A stretch of 64,000 nt of DNA from Mercenaria mercenaria. Its lineage: Eukaryota > Mollusca > Bivalvia > Venerida > Veneridae. Position 1 is the first letter of the stretch. Every line of letters starts with the position of its first letter. Shown here piece after piece: positions 24,517 through 37,200 of the stretch. Below the pieces are notes generated by a model. The model worked only from the letters and a program-made list of their open reading frames with translations, was not told where the DNA came from and searched no databases. Position numbers and translations under genes: made by a program. Location: positions 68,403,501 through 68,467,500 of the forward strand of contig NC_069370.1 in assembly GCF_021730395.1 (NCBI RefSeq), given 5' to 3'.

Positions 24517-24990
24517 GTGGGCCGGTGGTCAAGTGGTAACACGCTTGACTGTCAATCCAGAGGTCCGGGATTCGAATCCCGGTCAAGGCACTGGAAATTT
24601 CTGAGATTCTCTTGAGTGTCTCCCACCTAACTAGAGGCCTGTACTGGTTCTTCCCAGGAAAGACGACCTCGCGTGTATTGGTGCTATACACCGGGCACAT
24701 TAAAGAACCAGACTGTCTATTCGCAAAGAGCTAGGCTAAGTTAGCCGGACACGTCTGTATCTAAAAAAAGTTCTCTCTGTCTGTTTGGGGTGGGAGAGGG
24801 GGTGGGGGGGGGGGGGCGCTTTATCTCACTCTGTCCATCTGGTCAAATCGCTCTGTGTCTGTACTAGTAGAGGATGAATTTCGCGCCCTGTGTGACTGCG
24901 TTTGCTATATGTAAAGCGCCTTTGAACGTGTTTATCATGAAAAGGGCGCTATATAAATCTGGTATAATAATAAAATAATAATAATTTCAG
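24517..24990 (+). mobile_element. tRNA-Asp-like SINE, long body
   Basis: The tRNA-like head (GGCCGGTGGTCAAGTGGTAA with B box GGGATTCGAATCCCGG and a perfect T stem) has loop CTGTCAA, giving a GTC (Asp-like) anticodon. The body includes a G-run (about 24796-24817). It ends in the phrase GGCGCTATATAAATCTGG followed by (TAATAA)n. The tail GCGCTATATAAAT is common to many marine-invertebrate SINEs, probably borrowed from a partner LINE. At about 470 bp and with a well-formed head this looks a fairly recent full-length copy. Confidence 0.8.
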
Positions 24991-26449
24991 TCACTTTGCG
25001 TGGCCTTAACAGAACGCTTTACTATGTTTTCCGAAAATGATCTATACCAATCTTAAACGGAATAGACGCCCACTATAATTTTCGATCTATTTAACAACCG
25101 GATTTAAGTTTAAATGTCATTGTAATGTACAGGGCTGATACCGTTTCATATGTCTGTATTGTCAATAAACTTTTTACATGATTACAACATGTATTTTATT
25201 ACAGTTATTCGTTTCAATAGATGATTTTACATAAGAATCACAAGAATTATAAATGACGATCATTCCAATTTACGCATGCACGTGTTTCTGTTGCTACATG
25301 TTACATCTCATTTATAACAAGAGTTCAGTATATCTATAGGGGCCATTTAGTCAAGTTGACAAATGTGAAATAGATTAAGTAACTGTCGTTAAGAGCATTT
25401 TCTGTCAACACGGTGAATAAGCATTTAACAGTATATAATAACCCCGTCTAATTACATATAATAATGAAAATTGGTTAAGGACACTAAACAACCACTATAG
25501 GCTTTAGTTATGTATTTTAAAAATACTTTACATCAAAAGACCTGACTGAAAACTGTTTCAAGAATACTTTTAGGAATTAAAATCATACTTCTTTGGTTTG
25601 TTCACAGACCCTTTTTGCCTTACTAACAGTTCTTCAGGTACTTTTTTTATTAATACCACAATCCGTGTCGTTGGGATATTAAGGCCAATCTTGTATGAGA
25701 TTACATGAAATTATAACTGTTTTTTAACAACATTTTCCCCATAATGTACATTAAATGCCTGACTTGAATAGATAGACGTATTGGTTGGCAACATTTTACT
25801 CGTCTGTGTAAAGACTTCATAAATCTGCACACACAAAAATTTATCTGGTTACTTTTCCGGTGACAACAAGTTCTATTAAGGGAAGAAGATCAAGGTACCT
25901 AAAAATCGGCTTTTGCAAAACGGCGGTAGATAGAATCGTCACATGACTTTTTCTGTTATAGCACTCGGAAACACCGGAAAATATCACTAGTGGTAATATT
26001 TTATAAGTTGTTAATAGTGAACTATTTACTCGTAAGTTCAGTGCAATATTTGAAACGCAAGCAATCGTTCAGTGAATATTTACATTTACAATACATTTTA
26101 GCGTTCATTTGCATATATAAGAAACATTGGTGTAATGATATATATGTCGGCCCTATCGCAATCTGACGTAATTCGAAGAAATGAAATATAATGACGTTTC
26201 AAAATTTGATAAAGATCAAAATTGAATCGATACTACTAAGTTTTTTTTACTGTATTAAAACACGTTTTAAATCAAAATCAGGAACTGTATTTTCATTGGA
26301 AGGCGAATTACAATTGAACATGGGCAGGTCTCTTTGGTTGTGAAAGGTCAATATCCTGGAATTTATTTTGACTTTCTGATACTCCAGAAAAGCAGAAGCA
26401 AGCTATTGTAAAAATGTAAATATAAGAATTTTAAAAATGCCATTTTTTG
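24991..26449. other. Spacer without a recognised gene
   Basis: Nothing is recognised here beyond AT-rich unique-looking sequence. It ends where similarity to the right-hand segmental copy begins. Confidence 0.4.
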
Positions 26450-27082
26450 CGTGTATAAAAGCGTTAATTTGCAAAAACTATCAATGTAGTAATTACGCTT
26501 TTTAATCTTGTCAATGTTTCTAGTCAGCTGCGAAATTGATTTTCAGAATTATGCGCTGATGTCAGTTTTATTTTAGGCCTACTTATTACACATGGAAAAT
26601 GTAACCGAAAGTACAGCTAAGATAAACACGCGTTTAATAAGCACTTGATCTGATATTTGGACAAAATGCATTTTCAGAAAATATATAAATAGAAAAAGAC
26701 GTAATTGGTGATATTTTCATCCGGGTAGTTATGCATAATATTATTATTTAAGCAGTGGTAGTTAATCCGAAGTCACAAAATCAAAACTATGAACATTTTA
26801 ACGGATTTAACAATGGAAACCTCAGGTAAAATCTTTTTATTTTACACAAATGGTATAAAATTTGATGTCGCATGTTTTTGGAAAATAAAGAACATAACTT
26901 TTCAAATATATTTTATTATATTTGAAAATGAAATTCATAGAAATCTACGTACCATATATTAATATCAGTATATCAAATGTTAAGAAAGTAATGATATGAC
27001 CAGTTTTCTAAGTAATTTTTGTACATACTTAACATCATTTTATTTAAGTTGTTAGGTTGTTAGGTTGTTAGGTTTGATATTA

Positions 27083-28488
27083 GAGCGGGTGTGGGTATTT
27101 CCGAACAGTTAAGCAATAATGTTGAATGTTCGAAAATACCCACTTATATTGCCATTTAAAAACAACTTGTTTATAGAGTGATTCCAGCTGATTTAGCGTG
27201 TATAATTACGAACTATATAAGTATACAGATATTGTCAGTATAGTGTATTGAAGATATTACCTATTGGACGTGTATTTCCGAACAGAGGGGGTAATTCCGA
27301 ACAACAGGGGGGCTAATTCCGAACAGTTCCAACTTCTTAAAAACAGAATGTTTGTTTGTTTACAATGATAAACAAAGACATTCTTTACGGTATTACTTGC
27401 ATTTTTAACAAAGAAACTTTATAAAACAAAACATATAACTGGAATTTACAGAGCATCTGTATCTAAACCTAAATTTGCAGAAGCACAGCACAACATCTGT
27501 GACAACTTTCTACATGATTAATGTCCGAAACATTTAATATGGTATTAACACCCTTATACATGATGGAGTGTGCAGTGTTAAAAGTGTCTTAGAATCTGTG
27601 TTTAAATTAACAGTATTTGCATTCAAACGGAAGTTCGTCTGTATAGCCCAATAATTCATCTGCCACACATTTAGGGTGAAATCTGCATCCACAATTGGTG
27701 CATGTAGGGTTTTTTCACATGCATAGCAGTTACGTGGACCTTGTCGTGCAGGGTTGTCTTGGCACCCAAAATTTGCTTGCAACTCTTGACAAGCTCATGC
27801 TATTGCTACATGAGTCGCCGCCTCCTCTACCAGAGTCGGATCATATTGCACATGTTTAAAACAAGCCAATATGAATGAAAGGAAGTTGAACTCATTTTAC
27901 AAAGTAGTAGATTTATTTATTTGTTACTGTATCTTTTTTATATATATATTTATTTATCAACTTATTTATTTATTTATAATCTAGCTCTAGTTATTTGCTT
28001 CAAATATAGTACAAGTCTTTATATATACTTATTTTGGATAAACTGTTCCTCATACATTGATTGTTTGGAATTAGCCTCACATTAATTAACAAATGTGTCT
28101 AATTCCGAACGGCTTCATTGATCTTTCAACGTTTTCCATAATGAGAAATGCAGTTAACTCCCTTCCCACGGGACACTTGTGATGTAAGAATTCCATCAAA
28201 ACATTGTCAGCGGTAAAAACCAATACTTTTAGATCCTTACATACTACTTACATCAAAATACGAAAACAGGTAAGAACGACATGCATGCAAGCTGTCGTAT
28301 AAATTCTAGTCTGTTATTTTGAAAAGGTGCACGACAAAACTTTGCATTCATTGCAATATGATATGGAATTCGTTGTTATCATGTATGTGACGCCGTGGAT
28401 TAGATTGGTGCCTTTCAAGAATACGAAAATGTAATTGGAAAAATGTGTTCGGAATTACCCCCCTGTTCGGGATTACCCACACCCGCTC
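27083..28488. mobile_element. DNA transposon, TA-flanked, 26-bp inverted ends
   Basis: The ends are GAGCGGGTGTGGGTA... and its reverse complement, continuing to the shared TTCCGAACAG-type motif. TA lies on both sides (27081-27082, 28489-28490), consistent with Tc1/mariner-type target use. TTCCGAAC repeats recur subterminally (about 27099, 27282, 27298, 27317, 28103 and, inverted, 28448 and 28463) and look like transposase-binding sites. The right-hand segmental copy lacks this element, so it inserted after the duplication. An interior minus-strand remnant carries a PHD-like finger. Confidence 0.8.
27607..27782 (-). pseudogene. PHD-finger-like C-terminus inside the TA-flanked transposon
   Basis: On the minus strand at 27607-27702 the frame reads CTNCGCRFHPKC, then about 14 residues, then ECKYC and a stop. 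The spacing C-x2-C-x4-H-x2-C ... C-x2-C is that of the second half of a PHD zinc finger. Just upstream, in another frame, CQDNPARQGPRNCYACEKT supplies further Cys pairs. The frames differ across a six-A run, so the gene is probably frameshifted. C-terminal zinc fingers occur in some pogo-like transposases. No DDE core is left to confirm the family. Confidence 0.5.
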
Positions 28489-28526
28489 TACTTTCGGTTT
28501 TAATACCACGTACATATATAGCCGTA

Positions 28527-28800
28527 TTAGTGGTCTAACGAGAGGACTCCGCAACCGAGTGACTTCAAATCACTTGCCACTCACCGATGTGGGTTCGATC
28601 CTCACTTGGAGCGTTGAATTCGTTACGTGATGAAGCCATTCAGCTGACTTATGGATGGTCGATGGTTCTATCGAAGGGGCCCAACCGTGATGAAATAATG
28701 CACGGAGGGGCATCTTGGTTCTTCCTCCAACATTAAAGCTGGAAAGTCGCCATATGACCTATAAATGTGTTGGTGTGACGTTAAACCCAAGAAAACAAAC
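28527..28800 (+). mobile_element. tRNA-Ser-like SINE (same family as 3762-4031)
   Basis: It carries the same B box (GGGTTCGATCC) and body phrases (ATGAAATAATGCACGGAGG, AAAGCTGGAAAGTCGCC), ending GACGTTAAACCCAAG. The left flank CTTTCGGTTTTAATA is also present beside the partial copy at 57011, so one insertion predates the segmental duplication. Confidence 0.85.
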
Positions 28801-29432
28801 AATGTTCCAACGTATTTCTTAAATCTGTGGCTCGATGTATTTTAAGAATTCAACCGGTAATTAATTAGGATACTTTATGTGTTCATATAAGACTATGGAA
28901 CAAACGTAGGTGATTCGCAATTAAATAAAATCATTATCACTTTCTTGTATTCTTCAAATTAAATCCGCTGATTCTAACCAACTAAAGTTCGCCTGCAAAT
29001 TAACCGTATCTACTACATACGACACCATCGTTCTAAACAAATTACCATAATTCATACAGTATATCGGCAAAACTAAGCAGTTAAATTCGGAGATGGTACC
29101 ATTTACGTCTTTCCTGAGTTTACTCTTATATACAAGAGAAGATAAGTGGTTCGAGTTCGCAGCCGGGGGTCGTACGTTCGAGCTCCTGCTCCTCCAAATA
29201 GAAATAACACTTGGATAAGAGTCCTATGCAAGGGTGCTTTACACCAGTCACGCTGAAGAGCCAGAAAAGCTTCTTGAACTGGAGTGTCTTCTGTATCTTG
29301 CACTATCCTTCCACTAACAATATTAACAGTCTTCTAGAGAATTCGCCCATACAGGTTCCGGCGCTGACTTTAAATATGCTTACAAACAGTATTTACTAAA
29401 GCCTGTGTCACACTGTCAGGTAGTAAGGGCGA

Positions 29433-29434
<2 letters not shown>

Positions 29435-29462
<28 letters not shown>
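29435..29462. repeat. (TATC)n microsatellite
   Basis: About six and a half uninterrupted TATC units. The homologous spot in the right-hand copy (about 58128-58165) is a (CTAC)n/(CTTT)n tract, so the motif differs between copies. Confidence 0.85.
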
Positions 29463-29463
<1 letters not shown>

Positions 29464-30901
29464 TCCAAAAATGATGTAAACATTGCTATAACGAGCCCAA
29501 ATAACGATTGAAATGTAAACAGAAAAAAATGTAAAGACGTAATTTAATAGACATGAAAGATGACGCGGTAATACTATCCTTGGAATTCACATTGACATGG
29601 GTAATCGAATATGGGCCAAAATGCATTTTCGAAAAAAAAAATCTAAATAGAATAAACGCTATAAATAATCTAGTCACGATAGATGTGCATGTTTAGGGCA
29701 AATTGATTTTTAGTGACACTTTTATGTTCTGTCGGATTTCGAAAAATATGTCTAGTAGGAAAAGTGCGGATATTTAAACTGAATAAACATTTGAAGACAT
29801 AAGTAACATAGATGTTTATATATCTAAAGAACTTTTGTAAACGATTTTTATCAAAATTGTAAAATCATTTGTTTCATGTCTTATGATTATGGAGATTAAT
29901 AAGCGTCGTAATAAATAACCAATATGCATAAAGAAAATAACCCTTTGTCTTAATTATCCCCCATCTAAGTATTAGCGCGCCCGTAAAAAACATGGCAGAA
30001 ATGTTTACTGCTGTAGGGAAATGCCTTACTGCGGGTTTCAGTCAGATTGCCTGGGCAAGGAAATATTTATGGCCTTTGAACATGCATAGGTATATTGCAT
30101 CCGTAGTGTTTTATTCCACTTTTTGTCCGTCCGGTGTCCTATCTTAGACGTGCCTGACCTGACGTTTTCCTGACTATTAAAAGGGAAGGGAAATTTTTAA
30201 TTGAATGTCAATGTCCAGCAGTTAAAAACGCTAATGAATTCTTAGAATAAGAAAAATATTGAAAATAAAATATATTACACGCTGAAATGTTAGAAAATGG
30301 GTAACTGTGGCGACAGTGATTTAAGTGTCTGTGACGTCATTTACCCAATGCTGAGCTCTTGTCTTTAATAGCAAATAACGTCTTTCAAAATGTAAAACAT
30401 GATAATTTCGTTCGAATTAGTTGGGAAAAGTAGAGGTTTCATTCTACAGAATAAGGGAAATACATTTTTTTCAAAGAAAATAGAGAATACATTACATACA
30501 CCCTTATTAGGTTTCCATCGGAAATGGCTGCCATTTTCGTCAAATATTGAAATGTTCATAACCTTCTTATTTATTAGCCAATTAAAAAAATCTTCCACTG
30601 TTTTAAATAACATAAAAGACCCATGCTATAACAATGTTGCCTTTTCTTTCACATCCCTGCATTGTGTATATACATGTACTTCGTCAATTGATTAGTCAGA
30701 GTTATTGAATTTAAAAAGTTCGTTCTGGAAAAATTCATGCTATATGATCTGTATTTTGAAAAGTTAATGTACACACAAATTTCGCGACTTCGTTTGCCTT
30801 GAACGTACAATTAAATCGAAACAACCGAAATTGAGAAATAAGAAACAGTCAGTTTATAGGTTTGCTATTGTAATCCATTTTTCCTATTATTTTTTTTATA
30901 G

Positions 30902-31238
30902 CTTACCACCTCGTTCCAAAAGTATGAGAAACTAACACTTACAGAATTGGCCGTGTTAGTAGAAGTGCAAGGCCGGATAGCCAAGACAGGCGAAATTACA
31001 ACGCCATGAGATCGAGAAACAACAATCGCCGAGGCGAATACAGTGCCCGAAAGTCATTCCCACCCCGGGGAGGAATACAAAAACCTTATCGAAATAAAAG
31101 AGTTGCAACTCTACGAACAAAAACCAGAACCAGAGACGAATTTGAGGATCAACGACGACCATCCGACAGAAGGACAGGGGAGAAGAGATACACTCTAATG
31201 GACAGAACAGCAACTGGCAAGGCTGTTGAAAGCAGAAG
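30902..31238 (+). CDS. ZNFX1: ZNFX1-like gene, first coding exon (Arg-rich N-terminus)
   Basis: It is bounded by a TTTTTTATAG acceptor and an AAG|GTAGGT donor. The frame 30946-31238 is open; the first in-frame ATG is at 31006 (AACGCCATGA, good context), which gives 77 residues plus two bases of a split codon. The product is rich in Arg, Ser, Asn and Asp (RSRNNNRRGEY, RDEFEDQRRPSDRR), like the disordered N-terminus of vertebrate ZNFX1. The trailing AG joins C at 35217 as AGC, keeping the frame. In the right-hand copy (61491-61827) the homologous exon begins with ATG where this one has ATT at 30946, so the original start seems lost and 31006 is likely used. Confidence 0.7.
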
Positions 31239-34200
31239 GTAGGTCATTCTTTCAATTGTTATGCAAGTGTTACAAGGCATTTGTAAGTAAATTAAATATT
31301 TTAGTTAATGATTTAGCTGTTAATATGAGGGTACGTTTGTTTATCAAACGAGATACTTGTTTTATGAGTAATGCAGTCTAACTGTGACTCATTGGAAATG
31401 TCTATGTCTATCTTCACAAGACAATATATCTTTACCAAATATCTATGTTAGATAACAGGCTATGTGGAGACTTTAACCACGGAATCTCTAAAATTTATTA
31501 TATATGTTATGCGGCTTTAGTATCGTTATATTTTTATTCTTTAGGCTCATAGTTTCTGGATACTAGAGTGCTGCTTAACCTTTACCCTGCTGGCGGCAAG
31601 ATAGTCTTCCTTTGTTACCAATGCAGACCGATATGATCCTCACGCTGGGTCTGCAGTCAGTAAATGTTCTGTAAATAATAAATGATACTACCTAAATTGA
31701 ATGATAGACCAGTTCATTTTAGGAATTTAGCAGGACAAATGTTAAGTTGGTGCTAGTGAGCGTAAGGATTGATGCACATTTCATAACCTTTTATGAGCAG
31801 CCACAAATAAACAAAGACTGTAATCATTTTGCTTGGTTTAAAAAGAGTCTTCTTATTTACATTCTGTAGAATCTATAACATCGGTAGTCCAAAGGTGCAG
31901 TGTTACAGCCATAAAAAGTGTAGGCCCTACATGTACTTGGACTCAGTGTTGTATCTTCCAGTGCTTGGGAATCATCGTGTCCGGTCGACCTTGATGTTAA
32001 TTTTTAAATTTTTGTTCTAGCACGATCGATTTGTTTTCCTATTGAACAAAGAAGGCTGAAAACTGTGTGTTATTATTCAAAAATTCATTTTTCTGATGTC
32101 ACAATTATTACGTCATAGTGTTAGACCTCATAGCGCCGCGCCGGAAAAGAAATCAACAGAAATTAGGCAAATATTTGATGGATATCGTCAAGGACGTACA
32201 TAATGATATATCTCAAACAGTGATTTGCTCATGATTTAAATGTGCGCCCTCGTGATATAATTCCTTTGCATCTAAACTCTAAACAATGATTTTATTCAAT
32301 GACAAATCACTGTTTGGGATATATTATTTCTTAAATAAAAGTATATACTTGCGGCGGTGGAAAATGTTTTGGTGGGCAATATGTTATGCATTTTATTAAG
32401 GGTCATTAACAGGCTCAATAAAATTGAACCTGATATCATTTTTCTTGGTTGCATTCTGATTCCAAAGGATCTTCTCATATGCTTTTTATACCCGTTCCAT
32501 TTAGGAACGGCATATAGAAATTGCGGCGTCCGTTCGTTCGTTTGTCAGTTTATTGGTTTGTCCGTCTGGATTTCGTATTCGGGCTGTAATGGACAGTTCC
32601 AGATTTTGTCGATAAGTTTCATCTAACTCCTCCTCGATTGTTATTCTATTCATACCAAGGTCAAGTGCTCGCAAGCGGTATCACAAACAAAACGCAAATG
32701 GTCTATTGTGTAAACTAGGTCAATTGTATTTTTACAGTCCCGATTGACAGTTTTGGATCCGTCCGTAACTTTGTCATTTATGGATGGATTATACAAAAAC
32801 TTAGCACAAATGATCAGCATGATGTGACAGTATGTACGTGCAAGAAACATAAATCTGCCTCTCGTACATTTTGAATGGGGACGCTATTTTGGTCTGTAAC
32901 TTTAGAGTTATTGGTCTATAACTTTTTTTAAATCCATAATTTCCCACATTAACAAGTAACACTTTTCTATCACTGTAGGGCAGCTGTACAGTTGGATATC
33001 TAAACTAACTTTAGAGTTTTTGGTTTATTTTCTAATATGAAATTAGGTGCTACCTAAAAGGCAGAGCTCCCTTGAAAAATCACCAGTGCCCCTTAAAAAT
33101 TAAAGGAGTGGTGTTGGGATTGTCTGGAATTATGGATTCGTTTAGGAAGTTTATGTTCTATTAGATCTATTAAAATTATAAGTATTAATGATAATTCTTG
33201 ATTTCTGAATGCATGTTTTAGACTGCATCAAATTTAATTCTTGACATGTGAAATACTCGAAAGATATTCTGTATATAATTAAAAGAAAGTTCGATATAGA
33301 TTGAAATCTGCACCAAGATAAAGAGAAAAACACGTATTTGAATAATTTCTGTTATTCTTATTAAAACGTACTGCATCAACAATTTTACATAAATTATTAT
33401 CATACTGGAAACCAGTCAAAATTGATAACCCCTTCAAATTGAAAAGCTTCAAACCTAATAGAATCTCATTAGTCCAATAGCCAAAGGAATTCTGTATCTT
33501 TGCTTGTGAATGTTTGGCAAGTTAATGTTTCAATTCCAAAGTTATTAAAAAATAGAATTTACGTAATACTGGAAATGACTATTGTAATTCTTTTAAATGT
33601 CATTATTGTCAAATTTTGGTTCTTTCTGAAAGGAAGGATGATTGTGGCCAACTTTCAGTCAAAAATACAGCTATAATAGACGCCTGGTATGGGAAAATTA
33701 CAATCATTTACATTAATGTACAAAGCTTGTTTTAAACCCAAAAGACTAGCAATTTTTAAAAATTAATGATCAGAATTTTACATAGAGAAAAACAGTGTTT
33801 GCCGAAATTCTCGAAAAATCCTGTTTATTTACTGAAGTTCTAAGTTAACATTTCTATGGTTTTTTTTATGGTTAACCTTTTAGCACTATAGAATAGGGAT
33901 GGTGCTAAGAACCTTTTTGATGTTTATTGATAATTCATCGCGAATAGTTTTAGTTTTTCTGATAAACTCTGGTCAGTGATTTTAAAGCTAACGGATGAAA
34001 TATATGCGAACGGGGAGAAGAACATTATTTGCTTCTCACAGTTCAATGCCTGTATATTTTGATCCGTAAGCTGTTTAATTTCACATGAATGACTTTAGTT
34101 ATACAATATTTTCAAAACTCATAATAATACAAAAAAAAACCTGAAATAAAAAAAGGATTAGAAAAAAAAAATCTGGTCCAGGTGAGGTTCGATCTCACGA

Positions 34201-37200
34201 CTTCTAGTTTTCAACGCGAACTCGCTAACCACTACACCACTGTGGAATTATTACGTCATCATGACAAACATAATCATATATTAGAAAATTCGGTAATGGC
34301 AGCGTGAGAAAAGTCGTTTCATTATGAAAATATTTTATTTTATTTCTTTTTTCTTTGTACAAAATGTTTTTAGCTCTAAATTTTTATTATCAAACGCGCA
34401 TTTACATTTTTATTCAATATTCAAAGCAGTAAGCGAGACGCTTTTGTCAACCGTAAACAGTAAGCGTCTACTGACGTCTTTACTGATTAATTACTATGTG
34501 CATAGAGCACATGAAAAAATCCGAACAACACCGATTCCAAAAATGTACCACGAATTTTCAACTCGATAGTATACACATTTAGATCTCTCTATTCGTTTTC
34601 TTGTTCATACGTCTAACCGTAATGCGGCTTCGCGGCGCCGGTAGCTCTGCTATTACCTTAGGCATGTATATATATTTAAAAATGTTAATTACACTGCTAG
34701 TATACTTAAATCAGTCGGTGAACAAAAACACAATTGCTCAGTCCCGCTATACACAACTTGTCTTGTGTATTTCTGGAAATTAAATATCTTTCGTAATGTC
34801 CACTATATCTCAAAACAACCTATTCATCGGGGGTATACATTTACTAAACTTGCTAAGGCTGTTTAAATAATGAGTCACAGAAGCTTTGAAATTGAATGTT
34901 TTAAAACCGTGCCAAATACTGTTTGCAATTAGGCTTTCCCGGGCCTATTTTTTAAGTTGCTAATTTTCAGAAACTGGTCTATTTTACTCTTTTTCTGAAT
35001 CGTATTCAAACGACGATATTGGCAAAATTCGCATAGCATTTTTTATGTTGGTGATGACAACACTTTGGAATGAATGTTGATACGTTCAACCAAATACTCA
35101 ACGCTTTCTTTTCTATTTACTTATAAAACAAACGTTCACGGAAAAATATCTCTTAATTGAAGTAACTTAATTACTAGGACGAAGATATACTGAAGACATT
35201 TTATTTCATTTTACAGCGAAGATATTAGAACAATCTTAGCGGGACTCAAGACAAAAGATGCAAGCGAAATATCACTTATTCTAGGAGTAGACTTAGAAAT
35301 GGCGAACAACTACCTTAAGCAGGCTACAGAAAATGAAAACAGGCTTAAAAGATGCTTGAAATACTTGGACAAAGCATTCCAAAGCGAAACAACAACGGCA
35401 TTAAAAGCAAATCTTATAAAAGCGATGGCGGAAACAGAATTTGTTCGCAATACCGTCGACAAATTGAAGCAATACTTTGAGAGTAAACACTCGAGCGAGG
35501 AAGACACTAGTAACCTAGAAGCCGTTTGTGCTTTATTAAGAATAATGATACGCGTGTGTCTGCTGAATCCAAGTGCGTTAACTTTTATACATGGCAGTTT
35601 TGCTGTTATTAGGGAACTTGTAGCAACAATCAGATATTCCATGGAATACAAAAAGGACCCGACAAGCACAAATGATACCTCCGAAAGAAACACAAGAATA
35701 CAAGCAACGGTCAGAGACTCCATGGAATACAAAAATGACCTGACAAGCGCAAATATTTCCTCCAAAGGAAACACAACAACAAAACCAACAGAAGCTGAAA
35801 ACAGGATGGAAAGCGACAGTGATTGTTTGCAAAATATCTGTAGTCCCAAGTACAGAGAGGCAGAGGAAGATAATATCGACCACGATTCTAGCAATATATA
35901 TTTAAGGGATAATGAAAAATCTCGAAAACAAAATTTATTTACAGAAGGATCCGACTGTCTTGGAGAAGTAAATACTTGCTTTGCAAATTTAGAACAGTTA
36001 TTTGCAGAACTTGATTACACTGTTAAATCATGTTCATCACGAAGAAGAAAACAAATGCAACATGAACCTGTTAATTCTGAAGAAAGTTCCAATGAAAATT
36101 TTAGGGACATTCCAATTTTTCCTCGTCTTGGAGATCTAAACGGCGACATTAAACCAAACCTCAGGGTGCATAAAGCCAAATGGTCATACAGCAGTGTAGA
36201 TGACTACCTCGATGTTCAGTTTCGGTTACTGAGAGAAGATTTTGTCGAGCCGTTAAGGGAAGGAATTCATGCCTTTACAGGACAGATAAAGGGCAAAAAT
36301 AAGAAAACGATTCAGGAAATAAGTGTGTATGAAAATATACAAATTTTGTCAGCCTTTTGTGGAGATGGTGTGAATCATATTCTAAGCTTCGATATCAGCA
36401 AACTGAGACACGTTAGATGGAACATGACAAAGCGACTGAAGTACGGATCACTAGTTTGTTTATCAGCAAACAACTTTCAGACATGTTATTTTGCAGCAAT
36501 TGTAGATAGCGAAGCAAAATTCAGAAGACAAGGGCGTCTGCACGTGAAATTTGCACATGTCCCGAATCAGATACAACAACTAGTCGGATCAACATTCACA
36601 ATGATAGAGTCAACTGCCTACTTTGAGGCATATCGACCTGTGCTTTCTAGCCTTCAAAGTATCACCGAAAATGATCTTCCTTTTAAAGAGTACATAATTA
36701 GATGCAAAAGTGATGTATCGCCTCCAAAATACTTCTTGCGTAAGAATTCAGAAAGAACACTCGACCTAAGATGCTTAATTAATCCACATTTCAAAATATT
36801 TAGTAAATGTCGTAGGTTCACTTACCCTGAAGAAGAGATATTTGAGCCCAATATAGACTTCAGCGAAGATTCAAAAGGATTGAAAAAAGTAAACATTCTA
36901 GACGGAAAATGGCCAATGGAAGATCAACTACATCTAAATTCGTCACAATTGAACGCTCTTAAAACTGCACTGACAAAGGAGTTCTCGGTAATACAAGGGC
37001 CACCAGGTTGCGGAAAGACCTATTTAGGACTGAAAATAGCAAAGGTCTTGCTTTACAATAAACGCTTATGGGAACATGAGAATGGAGTTCGGGCACAGAT
37101 GTTGGTTGTTTGCTATACAAACCATGCTCTTGATCAATTCATGGAAGGGATCTGTTCCTTTTATAATGGCGACATTGTAAGAGTTGGTGGCAGAAGTCGT

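Larger units (their letters stand above)
26450..31740 (+). repeat. Left copy of a segmental duplication (ZNFX1 upstream region plus exon 1)
   Basis: Blocks here are repeated in order and orientation at 55945-62545. Examples are 26516-26850 with 56007-56820 (phrase GGATTTAACAATGGAAA), 28800-29400 with 57165-57760, 29480-29760 with 58165-58440 (phrase AATAGAATAAACGCTA), and 30850-31735 with 61440-62530. The blocks are interrupted by lineage-specific insertions. The duplicated unit includes the first coding exon of the ZNFX1-like gene and probably its promoter. Confidence 0.85.
31239..35216 (+). other. Intron 1 of the ZNFX1-like gene
   Basis: A 3.98-kb intron with donor GTAGGT and acceptor TTTCATTTTACAG. 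It holds a TTAA-type MITE (31575-31745), a decayed hairpin MITE (32205-32324), a GT-rich degenerate repeat (32480-32900) and a minus-strand tRNA-like sequence (34173-34244). Short frames at 34324-34569 and 34601-34783 show no domain. Confidence 0.7.

Noticed and set aside
30365-30695. Overlapping frames on both strands just upstream of ZNFX1 exon 1
   Set aside because: Both strands are open because of low-complexity AT-rich sequence; there is no counterpart in the right-hand segmental copy and no domain.
34324-34783. Frames just upstream of the giant ZNFX1 exon as possible first exons
   Set aside because: They lack a donor in the needed phase, whereas exon 1 at 30902-31238 has the right phase and composition.
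35310-35894. 194-codon minus-strand frame opposite the ZNFX1 exon
   Set aside because: Antisense to a well-supported coding exon and hydrophobic in the way antisense of Lys/Asn-rich coding sequence tends to be.
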